Under the pieces are notes generated by a model. That model had not been told where the DNA came from, searched no databases, and saw only the letters and a program-made list of their open reading frames with translations. A stretch of DNA of 64,000 bases, from contig JAILZY010000002.1 of the NCBI GenBank assembly GCA_023512255.1, positions 1-64,000 on the forward strand. Direction: 5' to 3'. The position numbers were made by a program, and so were the translations under genes. How positions within the stretch are numbered: the first letter of the stretch is position 1; every line of letters starts with the position of its first letter. Of this stretch, positions 36,685-46,372 are shown piece by piece. This stretch comes from a bacterium. Its GTDB lineage: Bacteria > SZUA-182 > DTGQ01.

Positions 36685-36776
36685 CATTTATTTTTTTCCT
36701 TTTTTCATTTAGTTCATGGTCATTTTTTCATTTGTTTCATGTATTTCATGGTCAGTGGATTTTCAGGGAGGATTGA

Positions 36777-37766
36777 GTGGTGGATTATGATATCCGCAGC
36801 ATAAATGAAAAGGTGCGGGAAGAGAGTGCCTTCGTTGAGGCGATCTTTCGGGAACTCGAGAAGGTGATTGTTGGCCAGCGCCCTGTGCTGGAGCGGATGC
36901 TCATTGGGCTGCTCTGCAATGGACATATTCTTCTGGAAGGTGTGCCAGGCCTGGCCAAGACTCTATCAATTAAAACGATTTGTCGAATTATCAAAACCAA
37001 ATTCCAGCGAATTCAGTTTACTCCTGACCTTTTGCCGGCAGATCTTGTCGGGACCATGATCTACAACCAAAAAGATGGCAGTTTCGTCCCCAAAAAGGGG
37101 CCGATCTTTGCTAATATTATCCTAGCCGATGAAATAAACCGCGCTCCAGCCAAGGTGCAAAGCGCACTCCTTGAAGCTATGCAGGAGCGGCAGGTAACCA
37201 TTGGGGATCAAACTTATCCCTTAGAGGATCCCTTTCTTGTCCTAGCCACCCAGAACCCAATCGAGCAGGAGGGCACTTATCCCCTGCCAGAGGCCCAGGT
37301 AGACCGCTTCATGCTCAAGGTCCACCTCACCTATCCTAGCCGAAAGGAAGAGCGGCAGATCCTTGATCGGATGGCCGGGGGAGAGGATATCCCTATATGC
37401 CAGGTGATCTCACCAGAGGATATTATTCGGGCTCGGGCTGTGGTTAATGAGATTTATGTTGATGACAAGATCAAAGACTATATCATTGACATTGTCTTTG
37501 CTACCCGTGAGCCGCGGCAGTTTGGGCTTGACTTTGACGGCCTGATCGAGTATGGCGCATCACCACGAGCCACCATCTATCTTACTCGGGCAGCTAAAGC
37601 GCACGCGTTCCTACGCCGGCGAGGATATGTTACTCCCGAAGACATCAAGGCTCTCGGCCTGGATGTCCTGCGTCACCGGGTCATTGTTACCTATGAGGCA
37701 GAGGCTGAAAACATCACCTCAGAGGAGATCATCCGCAGGATTTTTGATAAGATCGAAGTTCCTTGA
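36777..37766 (+). CDS. MoxR-family AAA+ ATPase
   Basis: The 329-aa protein has Walker A GVPGLAKT (residues 55-62), Walker B IILADEIN (about 114-121), sensor LATQNPIEQEGTYPLPEAQVDRF and the lid domain. MoxR ATPases act as chaperones that load or activate proteins with von Willebrand factor A domains, two of which follow in the operon. GTG 36777 follows CAGGGAGG. The stop overlaps the start of the DUF58 gene (TTGA), so the genes are coupled. Confidence 0.92.
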   Translation: MVDYDIRSINEKVREESAFVEAIFRELEKVIVGQRPVLERMLIGLLCNGHILLEGVPGLAKTLSIKTICRIIKTKFQRIQFTPDLLPADLVGTMIYNQKDGSFVPKKGPIFANIILADEINRAPAKVQSALLEAMQERQVTIGDQTYPLEDPFLVLATQNPIEQEGTYPLPEAQVDRFMLKVHLTYPSRKEERQILDRMAGGEDIPICQVISPEDIIRARAVVNEIYVDDKIKDYIIDIVFATREPRQFGLDFDGLIEYGASPRATIYLTRAAKAHAFLRRRGYVTPEDIKALGLDVLRHRVIVTYEAEAENITSEEIIRRIFDKIEVP

Positions 37767-38656
37767 GCCAAAAAATTATGCTTCCCAGGGAAATCATTCA
37801 AAAAATCAAACAGATCGAAATCCGCACCAATCGCCTGGTCAATGACCTCTTGGCTGGTGAATACCACAGTGTCTTTAAAGGCCGGGGGATCGACTTTGCC
37901 GAGGTGCGCGAATACCAGATGGGAGATGACATCAGGGCTATCGACTGGAATGTTACCGCCAGGACCGGACACCCTTATGTCAAGCAGTATCGGGAAGAGC
38001 GGGAGCTTACGGTGATGCTGCTGGTGGATGCAAGCTCATCGGGTGAATTCGGGACCACTCAGCAGATGAAAGGCGAGATAGCGGCTCAAATCTGCGCCTT
38101 GCTGGCTTTTTCAGCTATCAAAAACAATGATCGGGTAGGGCTGATCATTTTTTCCGACAAGATTGAAAAGTTTATCACCCCAAAAAAAGGGAAAAAGCAT
38201 GTCTTGCGACTGATACGGGAGCTCCTTTATTTTCAGCCTCAGGGCAGGCAAACTAACCTGAGTGCGGCGCTCGAATTCTTATATAAGGTTGCTAGGCGAA
38301 GATGCGTCGCCTTTCTTGTTTCTGACTTTTTGGGCTCAGATTACCGCAAGGCTCTTGAGATTGCGGCTCAAAAACATGACCTGATCGCCATCGCCATCAC
38401 TGATCCGCGGGAGATGGAGCTTGTAGATGTCGGATTGCTCGAGCTACAAGATGCTGAATCTGGAGAAACCATCCTGATCGATACCTCGGATCAGGTGCTG
38501 CGGCAGATGTTTCTTAAGGCTAGTGATCAGCGCCGGGCAGAGCGACAGAAACTTTTCCGCTCCCTGAGCCTTGACTCCATCGAAGTAATGACTGACCGGC
38601 CCTATGTGGATGAGCTAAATAAGTTTTTCCGAACGAGGGCGAAAAGACAGCGATGA
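37763..38656 (+). CDS. DUF58-domain protein of the MoxR-Bat operon
   Basis: The 297-aa protein has the DUF58 signature GRGIDFAEVREYQMGDDIRAIDWNVTARTG (given in parts: GRGIDFAEVREYQMGDD, IRAIDWNVTARTG). A vWA-like fold follows with the MIDAS-type LLVDASSSGEFG and FLVSDFLGSDY. Such proteins are constant partners of MoxR and Bat proteins. The start is ambiguous: TTG 37763 overlaps the moxR stop, ATG 37778 lies further in, and neither has a good ribosome site. The stop overlaps the next ATG (ATGA). Confidence 0.9.
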   Translation: MSQKIMLPREIIQKIKQIEIRTNRLVNDLLAGEYHSVFKGRGIDFAEVREYQMGDDIRAIDWNVTARTGHPYVKQYREERELTVMLLVDASSSGEFGTTQQMKGEIAAQICALLAFSAIKNNDRVGLIIFSDKIEKFITPKKGKKHVLRLIRELLYFQPQGRQTNLSAALEFLYKVARRRCVAFLVSDFLGSDYRKALEIAAQKHDLIAIAITDPREMELVDVGLLELQDAESGETILIDTSDQVLRQMFLKASDQRRAERQKLFRSLSLDSIEVMTDRPYVDELNKFFRTRAKRQR

Positions 38657-39489
38657 GGAAGAAATCGCCAGTTTACCACCTTACAGTCAGTTTACCACCT
38701 CCACTAAATTACTTTCTGGTGCTGTTCAGCGCTATGGCCCTAGCCTGGATGCTGATGGCAGCAGCCTGCCAGCAGCCCACCCTAGCTGCTGCTCCCCCTG
38801 CCAGAATCAGGGCTTTGAACAGCCAGGGAGGCCAAAAGGGACAGCCTTCAGCCCCTGGAAAGAGTGCTGATACTGATATTGATATTAGGGATATCAAACC
38901 GCCACTTGAAATGAAAATAAACTGGATTCCCTCCCCCGGGGTGCTCCTTTGGGGAGCAGTTGGCTTGGCCCTGATTCTCTTGACTGTCTTTTTGGGGATC
39001 ATCGCCTTTCGAAAAAAGAAGACTTCGCCCAAGAGTAAGCCAAAGAGTGAATCTATCCCCTTGCTGCCAGCTCATGAGGTTGCTTTAGCTGAGTTAAAAA
39101 AGCTGTGGGATGATTTTAGCCAAAATAGCCAGAGCGAGGAGAAGATAAAGGAGTTATATATTCGCATATCTGAGATTATCCGCATCTACCTTGCTGGGCG
39201 CTATAAGATCAGTGCTCTTGAGGCTACGACCGAAGAGCTTTTGGATGAGCTTTCAAAGCTTTCACTCCATGTTCAGGATCGGATGCTAATCTCGGATTTT
39301 CTGACTAGATGCGATCTGGTTAAATTTGCCAGGCATAGGCCTCAAATGACAGAAACAGAGCAAAGCTATCAAATGGCTGTTGAGATCATTGACCGGACAA
39401 GGCCGGTTATCGAAAACAGCAAGATTCCTGCTGACAATGCCGGCAAGGAAATGGCTGAGGGCCCTTACGTCCACCACAGGCCGCGGTAG
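38653..39489 (+). CDS. DUF4381-like membrane protein of the Bat operon
   Basis: The 278-aa protein has a signal-anchor segment with a cysteine (ALAWMLMAAACQQP, lipoprotein-like), then DIRDIKPPLEM, a second transmembrane helix (VLLWGAVGLALILLTVFLGII) and a cytosolic helical domain with AHEVALAELKKLWDDF and the late CDLVKFARHRP. This is the layout of the DUF4381 proteins found between the DUF58 and vWA genes of Bat loci. It probably links the ATPase complex to the membrane. Function is inferred from context. Confidence 0.75.
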   Translation: MRKKSPVYHLTVSLPPPLNYFLVLFSAMALAWMLMAAACQQPTLAAAPPARIRALNSQGGQKGQPSAPGKSADTDIDIRDIKPPLEMKINWIPSPGVLLWGAVGLALILLTVFLGIIAFRKKKTSPKSKPKSESIPLLPAHEVALAELKKLWDDFSQNSQSEEKIKELYIRISEIIRIYLAGRYKISALEATTEELLDELSKLSLHVQDRMLISDFLTRCDLVKFARHRPQMTETEQSYQMAVEIIDRTRPVIENSKIPADNAGKEMAEGPYVHHRPR

Positions 39490-39511
39490 GCAGCAGAAGC
39501 TTTAAGTAACT

Positions 39512-40516
39512 ATGCGCTTTCTGTATGGATATCAACTGCTTTGGCTTCTTATCATTCCGCTCATGGTTTTCTTCTACCGGAGCAAAAAGCGAAGGAAGGC
39601 AAGCCTTCGCTTTTCAGACATCAGCCTGCTGAAGCAGATTTGCCCATCACGGTCACTCAGGTGGCGGCACTTAGTATTTATCCTCAAGGCGGCGGCCATA
39701 GCCCTGATTATTATCGCCCTAGCCCGGCCACAGTTGGGGAAAAGGAATCGTGATGTGATCACCGAAGGGATTGATATTATATTGACCATTGATATTTCTG
39801 GCTCCATGCAGGCTGAGGATTTCAAACCTAAAAATCGGCTGCATGTGGCTAAACAGGTAGTCTCCGAGTTCATCAGGGGGCGGGATTCAGACCGAATCGG
39901 CATGGTTATTTTTGCTGGACAGGCCGTTACTCAATGCCCATTGACTTCGGATTACAGTGTCTTGCTAAGCCTGCTAGAGAATGTCCAGATCGGCATGTTG
40001 GAAGATGGAACAGCGATCGGGATGGCCCTAGCCACCAGCGTCAATCGGCTCAAGGATATGGAGGCCAAAAGCAAGGTAGTGATTTTACTTACCGATGGCC
40101 AAAACAACCGAGGCGAGATTGATCCCCTCACTGCCGCCCGCATAGCTCAGTCCCTGGGTATTAAGGTATATACGGTCGGGGTCGGACGTGAGGGAGGAGC
40201 GCCAATCCCAGTCTATGACCCTATCTATGGCAAGCGGTATCTGGTCGGCCCGGATGGTCAGCTGATACTGACTCAAATGGATGAGGAAACCTTGAAGGAA
40301 ATAGCCCGTCTTACGGGGGGAAAGTATTTTCGGGCGGTAGATAGGGATAGTCTCAAAAAAATTTATCAGCAGATTGACCGGCTTGAAAAAACAAAGAGAA
40401 AGGTCAAGCATTATATGGAGTATCGGGAATTGTTTCAGTATCTTGTAGCTGCGGCCCTCTTCTTTATGACCGCAAGCTTTCTCCTTGAGAATACAAGATT
40501 CAGGACGATACCATAA
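39512..40516 (+). CDS. batA: BatA-like von Willebrand factor A membrane protein
   Basis: The 334-aa protein has an N-terminal transmembrane pair, then a vWA domain with the metal-ion site DISGS (Asp94, Ser96, Ser98), threonine in LEDGTAIG and LLTDGQNNRG, and a C-terminal transmembrane helix. This is the BatA plan: a vWA domain held at the inner membrane and facing the periplasm. The next gene is its paralogue, starting two bases after this stop. Confidence 0.9.
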   Translation: MRFLYGYQLLWLLIIPLMVFFYRSKKRRKASLRFSDISLLKQICPSRSLRWRHLVFILKAAAIALIIIALARPQLGKRNRDVITEGIDIILTIDISGSMQAEDFKPKNRLHVAKQVVSEFIRGRDSDRIGMVIFAGQAVTQCPLTSDYSVLLSLLENVQIGMLEDGTAIGMALATSVNRLKDMEAKSKVVILLTDGQNNRGEIDPLTAARIAQSLGIKVYTVGVGREGGAPIPVYDPIYGKRYLVGPDGQLILTQMDEETLKEIARLTGGKYFRAVDRDSLKKIYQQIDRLEKTKRKVKHYMEYRELFQYLVAAALFFMTASFLLENTRFRTIP

Positions 40517-40517
40517 C

Positions 40518-41549
40518 ATGAAATTCGCTGATCCGAACTGGCTCTATCTTTTGATTATCATCCCCTTGCTGGCACTTTTCTCTGCCTGGGCAGGCAGAAG
40601 GAGGCAAAAGGCTATAGAGCGGTTTGGCAATCCGCTCATCCTGCAAAAGCTCTCAACTTCCTCTTCTGGCCTAAAAAAGCCTGCCCGAAAGCTTATTCTT
40701 TTCCTCTCAGGGGTATTGTTTCTCATTTTAGCTCTGGCTCGTCCTCAGTGGGGAGCCAGAATGCTGACTATTCAACGCCAAGGGATTGATATTATGATCG
40801 GCCTCGATACCTCAAAGAGCATGTTGGCTGAGGATATCAAACCATGCCGGCTGGAGAGAGCCAAACATGAGATCGCCAGCCTGATCGATAAATTACGCGG
40901 AGACCGAATTGGCCTGCTCTGCTTTGCTGGAGACAGTCTAATTCAATGCCCACTGACCCTAGACCATGCAGCCGCCAAAACACTGCTGAAAATTATTGAC
41001 ACGCAAACCGCTCCCCTCGGGGGAACCGCTATCGGCCAGGCTATCCAAACGGCCAGGAAGGCTTTTGTCCAAGGGGAGCAAAAGTATAAGGTACTTATCC
41101 TGCTGACTGATGGAGAGGATCATAACAGCCAACCTATCGAAGCGGCTAGGGAGGCGGCCAAGGATGGAATCAAAATCTATACCATCGGCATTGGATCAAA
41201 AACCGGTGAGCCTATCCCAATTAGAGACCAAAATGGAGCCCATCTTGGCTATCAGAAGGATCAATCGGGGCGGATTATTATGTCCAAGCTGGATGAGGCT
41301 ACCCTGGAAAAAATCGCCACCATAACCGGGGGAAAATATTATCCTGCATCTGGGGCTGAGATGGCACTTGACAAGGTGTATCAGGAGATAGCCAATATGG
41401 AGAAGAAAACTCTCCAATCGAAAAAGTATCTCCAGTACGAGGATCGATTCGGATACTTTTTATTTCCGGCCCTATGCCTTTTTCTCATGGAATTTTTCTT
41501 TGGGGATCAGCGCAAAAAGAAAGCCCAAAGGGGAGGCCGTTTTGAATAA
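40518..41549 (+). CDS. batB: BatB-like von Willebrand factor A membrane protein
   Basis: The 343-aa paralogue of BatA has the metal site DTSKS (Asp97, Ser99, Ser101), LGGTAIGQAI and ILLTDGEDHNSQ, and flanking transmembrane segments. ATG 40518 starts right after the batA stop; the open frame before it belongs to batA DNA. It overlaps batC by eight bases. BatA and BatB are thought to form a membrane complex that MoxR acts on. Confidence 0.9.
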   Translation: MKFADPNWLYLLIIIPLLALFSAWAGRRRQKAIERFGNPLILQKLSTSSSGLKKPARKLILFLSGVLFLILALARPQWGARMLTIQRQGIDIMIGLDTSKSMLAEDIKPCRLERAKHEIASLIDKLRGDRIGLLCFAGDSLIQCPLTLDHAAAKTLLKIIDTQTAPLGGTAIGQAIQTARKAFVQGEQKYKVLILLTDGEDHNSQPIEAAREAAKDGIKIYTIGIGSKTGEPIPIRDQNGAHLGYQKDQSGRIIMSKLDEATLEKIATITGGKYYPASGAEMALDKVYQEIANMEKKTLQSKKYLQYEDRFGYFLFPALCLFLMEFFFGDQRKKKAQRGGRFE

Positions 41550-42585
41550 CCATCTGGCATCTGCCATAAAAAATGCTATAAAAACCATAAAAAAGAGAGC
41601 AAAACTAAAAGAATACAGAGGTTCAAAGGGGAGTTTTGCCGTATTGCTGCTTTCTTTCGGCCTGCTGGCTCTATTTTTTACCACTGTCCCAAGCTCCTCT
41701 CTTGCCTGGACAAACCCTTTTAGCAACAAAACTAGCCAAGGGAATAAGCTCTATGCTCAGGGAAAGTATGAGCAGGCCCTTCAGAAATACCTCGATGCCC
41801 AGATCGATCATCCTGACTCAGAGGTGCTGCACTTTAATATCGGCAACATCTTATTCAAGCAGCAAAAATACCAGCAGGCAGAGGAAGAATACCGTAAGGC
41901 AAGCGAGTCGAAAGATCGCCTCATACAGGCCAAAGCCCACTATAATCTTGGAAATTGCAAATTCCGCCAAAATGACTTTGCCAGCGCGGCCCAGCAGTAT
42001 CAAAAGGCCCTTACCCTTGATCCAAATGATCAGGATGCCAAATTCAATCTAGAGCTGGCTAAGAAGAAACTTAATGAGATGGCTAAAAACCAAACGGAGC
42101 AAAAGGAGCAGGAAAATCAAAAAGAGAAGCAGGACCAAAAAGGTCAACAAAAACAAAATGATAAAGAGCAAGGCCAGCAGAAGCAGCCGGATCATGCGAC
42201 GGCGGCTTCTGGCAGCCAAGATAATAGGGGCCAAAAATCGGCTCAGAAAGACCCAAATCAATCACCTCAGAAAGACCAAAACCAATCATCCCTAACCCAC
42301 AATCAATCGCCTCTAAACCAGGCTAAAAATTTACAGGGGGAGGATAAAAGCCAGCAGCCGCAGCCCCAGCCACAAGAGGGGAAGGATTCGGCCCAAGGTG
42401 GTGGGCTGAACGCTGAAAAGCAGGCGCAAGAGGGTGCTTCTTCTGACACGATGAGCCGACAAGAGGCTCTCATGATTTTGCAGCCGCTGGATGAGCGGGA
42501 GAAAGCCGCTCTCAGGCAACTTTGGCTGATGCAGCAGCAGCGACAGCAGTCGGAGAGGCAGAGTGAGGTTGAATATGACTGGTAA
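41542..42585 (+). CDS. batC: BatC-like TPR protein with a long Q/K-rich low-complexity tail
   Basis: The 347-aa protein has a signal anchor (FAVLLLSFGLLALFF), two to three TPR repeats (about residues 60-175: NKLYAQGKYEQALQKY, FNIGNILFKQQKYQQAEEEY, YNLGNCKFRQNDFASAAQQY) and then about 130 residues rich in Gln, Lys, Glu and Asn. It ends with a helix RQEALMILQPLDEREKAAL. TTG 41542, inside the batB stop region, is chosen because GGGGAGG precedes it. The hydrophilic linker probably spans the periplasm. Confidence 0.82.
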   Translation: MNNHLASAIKNAIKTIKKRAKLKEYRGSKGSFAVLLLSFGLLALFFTTVPSSSLAWTNPFSNKTSQGNKLYAQGKYEQALQKYLDAQIDHPDSEVLHFNIGNILFKQQKYQQAEEEYRKASESKDRLIQAKAHYNLGNCKFRQNDFASAAQQYQKALTLDPNDQDAKFNLELAKKKLNEMAKNQTEQKEQENQKEKQDQKGQQKQNDKEQGQQKQPDHATAASGSQDNRGQKSAQKDPNQSPQKDQNQSSLTHNQSPLNQAKNLQGEDKSQQPQPQPQEGKDSAQGGGLNAEKQAQEGASSDTMSRQEALMILQPLDEREKAALRQLWLMQQQRQQSERQSEVEYDW

Positions 42586-44515
42586 GAGCACAAAACCGAT
42601 TAAGAACAAGACGCTGATAAAAATTATGTGGCCGCCACATGCCGCTAGGGTGATCTTTCTCATTCTATTTTCTCTGCTTCTTGCGGCCACCGCGGCAGGA
42701 TCGGCCCAGGCTCAGTCGGTTTCAATTCAGGCTTCAGTTGATAAGACCGAACTTAGCCTCGATGATCATCTCTCCTTGTCTGTAGTCATTGAGGGCTCAA
42801 ACATTGGCTCTCTACCTGATCCTGAGCTTCCTGATCTTTCGGGCTTTTCAATAGTCAATTCCTATCAAGGGTCAAATTTTTCCTGGATTAATGCAAAAAT
42901 CTCCGTCTCAAAAACTATAAAATATATCTTAAGACCTGAAACCGTTGGCAAACTGACAATTGGGGCGATCAAGCTTTCTCATGATGGGAAAACCTATAAG
43001 ACCGAGCCGATCAGCGTAGTTGTATCCCGCTCTGCTCCGCAGGGGCGGTCCTCACCAGCCCCATCCCCACCATTTTCTCCAAGGCAGCCCTCACGGCCCC
43101 TGTCTCCTCCATCACCCTGGCCAGTCGATCCTTGGGCTGAGGAAGAGGAGGAGCGTCCAGCCAGGGGGAATATTTTTATTACCCAAACGGTAAACAAACA
43201 CAAGGTCTACGTAGGCGAGCAGGTGATTTTAACCTTCAGCTTCTTCCGCCGGATAGATTTGTGGCAAAGTCCTACCTACCAGCCCTCGCCTCTGGAAGGC
43301 TTCTGGGTGGTAGAGCTTGATACACCGGACAGGGCTGAAATCAAAACAATTGACGGGCTTCCCTACCGGGTTCAGGAAATCAAAAAAGCCCTATTTCCTA
43401 TAAAAGCGGGTAAATATACCATTGGGCCAGCCACCCTCACTTATCAGACAGGATTTTTCTCACCTCCCCGAAGACTGAAAACAGAGCCGATCTCAATCGA
43501 GGTCATTCCCCTGCCAGAGGAGGGAAAGCCAGCTAACTTTAGCGGTGCGGTTGGGAAATTTACCCTCTCGGCCCAGGTAGACACTCCAAAGGGAATCCAG
43601 AACGAGCCCATCACCCTACATGTCAAAATCAAGGGGGTCGGCTACATCGAAGGCCTCCCAGAACCTGAACTTTCTCCTCTTGAGGGTTTCCAGAAATATG
43701 ATACGACCACTACCCAAAATCTTATTAAGCAAAACGAGCTGCGGGGTGAAAAATGCTTCGACTTTCTCCTGATTCCACGCCTTGCGAGGAATCTGCAAAT
43801 CCCATCGCTCCATTTTTCCTTCTTCAACCCTGAGGATGGACGGTACCATACCCTAAGCACTGATCCTATTTTGGTATCAATTGCTCCGGCGGCGGCCGGG
43901 GAAAGTGCAACCGCGGCGGCAGGCTCTGGCTCTTCTTTCGGCAGCAGCGGTGGGCTCAGGGGGAGTAAACAGGAGGTCAGGCCAAGCCAGATGGATATCC
44001 GATATATTAAAGAAATTGAGGCCAAATCTTTAAAAAAAAGTTTATTTCTCTTCCGTAATAAAGTATTCTTAAGCTTTCTGCCAGCTCCGCTCCTTTTGCT
44101 TATTGTCTGTTTCCTGCTGGATCGCCGGATGAGGAAATTCCAGTCGGATCAACGCTATGCACGGCTTAGGCGGGCCGGACGGCTAGCTAGGAAAAAGCTT
44201 GCCGAGGCAGTCCGGCATGACAAAAGAGGTGAGGAGAAGGAGTTTTATGCTGCGGTTTCAAAGTCTTTGACTGAGTATGTGGCTGACAAGCTCAACCTTC
44301 AGGCCGCAGGGCTTACCAGCCAGCAGATGATCGAGCAGCTTTCAGCCCTAGGAGTTACTGAAGAGGTATTGAACCGATTGCAACACTGCCTCGATGAATG
44401 CGATTATGCCCGTTTTGCTCCGGCAACCAGTAACGGACAGGACAGAAAGAACCTGCTGACCGAGGCCGAGGAGGTCGTCGTCAGCCTTGAAAAAGCTATC
44501 GGAGAGAAAAAATGA
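42575..44515 (+). CDS. batD: BatD-like periplasmic/membrane protein
   Basis: The 646-aa protein has a signal peptide (ending AGSAQAQ), repeated BatD-type beta domains (VSIQASVDKTELSLDDHLSLSVVIEGS; FITQTVNKHKVYVGEQVILTFSFF; KGIQNEPITLHVKIKG, each shown here in short), a Pro-rich hinge at about 155-190, and a late transmembrane helix followed by a cytosolic helical domain. It is the oxygen-tolerance protein BatD of Bat loci. ATG 42575 overlaps the batC end by 11 bases, with GAGG six bases before it. Confidence 0.88.
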   Translation: MTGKSTKPIKNKTLIKIMWPPHAARVIFLILFSLLLAATAAGSAQAQSVSIQASVDKTELSLDDHLSLSVVIEGSNIGSLPDPELPDLSGFSIVNSYQGSNFSWINAKISVSKTIKYILRPETVGKLTIGAIKLSHDGKTYKTEPISVVVSRSAPQGRSSPAPSPPFSPRQPSRPLSPPSPWPVDPWAEEEEERPARGNIFITQTVNKHKVYVGEQVILTFSFFRRIDLWQSPTYQPSPLEGFWVVELDTPDRAEIKTIDGLPYRVQEIKKALFPIKAGKYTIGPATLTYQTGFFSPPRRLKTEPISIEVIPLPEEGKPANFSGAVGKFTLSAQVDTPKGIQNEPITLHVKIKGVGYIEGLPEPELSPLEGFQKYDTTTTQNLIKQNELRGEKCFDFLLIPRLARNLQIPSLHFSFFNPEDGRYHTLSTDPILVSIAPAAAGESATAAAGSGSSFGSSGGLRGSKQEVRPSQMDIRYIKEIEAKSLKKSLFLFRNKVFLSFLPAPLLLLIVCFLLDRRMRKFQSDQRYARLRRAGRLARKKLAEAVRHDKRGEEKEFYAAVSKSLTEYVADKLNLQAAGLTSQQMIEQLSALGVTEEVLNRLQHCLDECDYARFAPATSNGQDRKNLLTEAEEVVVSLEKAIGEKK

Positions 44516-45351
44516 GTAAAGAAAACCTTTGGTTTCAAGCTCGTGTTTTTCTTTTTCTTCTTCTTTTCATTCAATCTTGCCTGATCATCTGGACCAGGCC
44601 ATCGCTGGCCTGGGGGGGAGCATCATCATCATCAACCAGCGATCAGCTCCGGCAGATTAATGATCAGCTTCGGCAGGCTCATGAGTATTACCGAAGAGGA
44701 GAATATGACTTGGCCGCCGGGAGCTATCTTGATCTTATTCACAGAGGGTATCAAGATGCCGCCATCTTCTATAACCTGGGAAATGCTTATTTCAAAAAAG
44801 GAGAGCTTGGATGGGCCATTCTCTTCTATGAAAAGGCGAGACGGCTTCTCCCTAGGGATGAGGACATTAGGGAAAACCTGACTTATGCTCATTCCCTAAC
44901 CATTGATAAGATCGAATCAAAACCCTCCGAGTTGCTCTCCCTAGTGGATAAAGCGATCAACTTTTTGAGCCCAAATGAGCTGACCGTAGCTGCGGCAAGT
45001 ATCTACCTTATTCTGATAGTTATTGGAATGCTGATTATCTGGAAAAAAGAACATCCGGTCAGAAAGAGACTGCTTTGCCTCCTGGCCATCTTTGCGACTA
45101 TCTTCATCCTGGCCGCGGGGGTGCTCTTTTATCGGATCTGGGAACTTGAGGTCGCCCAAATTGGTGTTATCACAGCCAAGGTGGTTGAGGTTAAAAGCGG
45201 TCCAGAAGAAAATCTAGCCACTCTTTTTTCCCTACATGAAGGAACAACCTTTTCAATTCAGCAGCAAAGGGGGGATTGGCTTCAGATTGCGATTAAAAAT
45301 GGATTGAATGGTTGGGTTCAGAGTAAAGATATTCAAAAAATTTCATTTTAA
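44512..45351 (+). CDS. batE: BatE-like TPR/SH3 membrane protein
   Basis: The 279-aa protein has a signal segment, two TPR units (AHEYYRRGEYDLAAGSYLDL, AIFYNLGNAYFKKGELGWAI), two transmembrane helices (about residues 160-180 and 192-210) and a C-terminal bacterial SH3-like domain (VVEVKSGPEENLATLFSLHEG..WLQIAIKNGLNGWV). It closes the Bat operon, overlapping batD by ATGA. The SH3 domain suggests contact with peptidoglycan. Confidence 0.87.
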   Translation: MSKENLWFQARVFLFLLLFIQSCLIIWTRPSLAWGGASSSSTSDQLRQINDQLRQAHEYYRRGEYDLAAGSYLDLIHRGYQDAAIFYNLGNAYFKKGELGWAILFYEKARRLLPRDEDIRENLTYAHSLTIDKIESKPSELLSLVDKAINFLSPNELTVAAASIYLILIVIGMLIIWKKEHPVRKRLLCLLAIFATIFILAAGVLFYRIWELEVAQIGVITAKVVEVKSGPEENLATLFSLHEGTTFSIQQQRGDWLQIAIKNGLNGWVQSKDIQKISF

Positions 45352-45381
45352 CTTATCTTATCTTATCTTATTATATTACTT

Positions 45382-45416
45382 ATACTACCAAGAGTCTTAT
45401 TTTATACTACCAAGAG
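45382..45416. repeat. Direct repeat before the ABC cluster
   Basis: ATACTACCAAGAG occurs at 45382-45394 and 45404-45416. It is preceded by three TCTTA units and lies within the 80-base spacer that may hold a separate promoter. Confidence 0.35.
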
Positions 45417-45431
45417 AAAGGAAAGGATGGT

Positions 45432-46370
45432 ATGATCACTGTAACTAATCTTACCAAGAGATATGGTCCAACTCTAGCTGTTGACAATATCTCTTTTGAG
45501 GTCAAAAAGGGAGAAATCCTCGGATTTCTAGGGCCGAATGGAGCCGGGAAAAGCACCACGATGAGGATTCTGACCTGTTACATGCCTCCTGATGAAGGCA
45601 AGGCCACGGTGGATGGACTAGATACTATTGAGGATTCACTCAAAGTGCGTGAAAAAATCGGCTACCTTCCAGAAAACACCCCTCTGTACTACGATATGTG
45701 GGTTATTGATTACCTAAAATTCGTGGCTGAAATTCGCAAAATTCCCCCGGCTAAGATAAAAGCCCGTATTCGGGAAATAGCTCATCTGTGCGGGCTAGAC
45801 AAGGAACTTAGCAAGAGTATTGGACAGCTGTCCAAAGGATATCGGCAGAGGGTAGGATTGGCTCAAACCCTAATTCATAACCCTGATGTCCTTATCCTTG
45901 ATGAGCCGACCACTGGCCTTGACCCTAACCAGATTATCGAGATCCGAAGTCTGATCAAGGAGATCGGCCGAGAGAAAACCGTTATCCTCTGCTCCCATAT
46001 ACTACCCGAGGTGCAGGCTACCTGCAATCGAATCATTATCATTAAAGATGGTAAGATCGTCGGCAGCGGAACGCCAGAAGAGCTTGCTGCTCAGGCTCAA
46101 GGAGGAGAAGAGATCGTCTACATAACCATTAATGGGCCACAGGATAAGATTCAGGAGCAGTTGAATGCCCTAGAGGGTGTCCAAAGCTGCTGCCTTCTGG
46201 GTTCAGAAAATGGGAGTTATCGGTTTGAGGTCAAAAGCAAGCAGGGAGTGGATGTCCGAGAAGCCCTGTTTAGGCTTGTCGTAGCCAATAATTGGTCACT
46301 GACCGAATTGATGAGAACCCACATTACTCTGGAAGATGTCTTTAAACAACTTACCACTGAGGAAAATTAG
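45432..46370 (+). CDS. ABC transporter ATP-binding protein (GldA-like)
   Basis: The 312-aa ATPase has Walker A GPNGAGKS (residues 34-41), signature LSKGYRQRVGLAQ, Walker B VLILDEPTTGLDP and the H-loop ILCSHIL. A C-terminal extension is typical of ABC-2 exporters. The order ATPase, short ABC-2 permease, GldG-like protein and DUF4340 protein is the widespread Gld-type cluster, which in Bacteroidetes takes part in gliding. Elsewhere the exported substrate is unknown. Two bases separate it from the permease gene. Confidence 0.92.
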   Translation: MITVTNLTKRYGPTLAVDNISFEVKKGEILGFLGPNGAGKSTTMRILTCYMPPDEGKATVDGLDTIEDSLKVREKIGYLPENTPLYYDMWVIDYLKFVAEIRKIPPAKIKARIREIAHLCGLDKELSKSIGQLSKGYRQRVGLAQTLIHNPDVLILDEPTTGLDPNQIIEIRSLIKEIGREKTVILCSHILPEVQATCNRIIIIKDGKIVGSGTPEELAAQAQGGEEIVYITINGPQDKIQEQLNALEGVQSCCLLGSENGSYRFEVKSKQGVDVREALFRLVVANNWSLTELMRTHITLEDVFKQLTTEEN

Positions 46371-46372
46371 CT

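Noticed and set aside
42049-42295. Overlapping Leu-rich and Lys/Arg-rich frames inside batC
   Set aside because: They are shadows of the Gln/Lys-rich linker of batC. The batC frame has the TPR domains and correct coupling.
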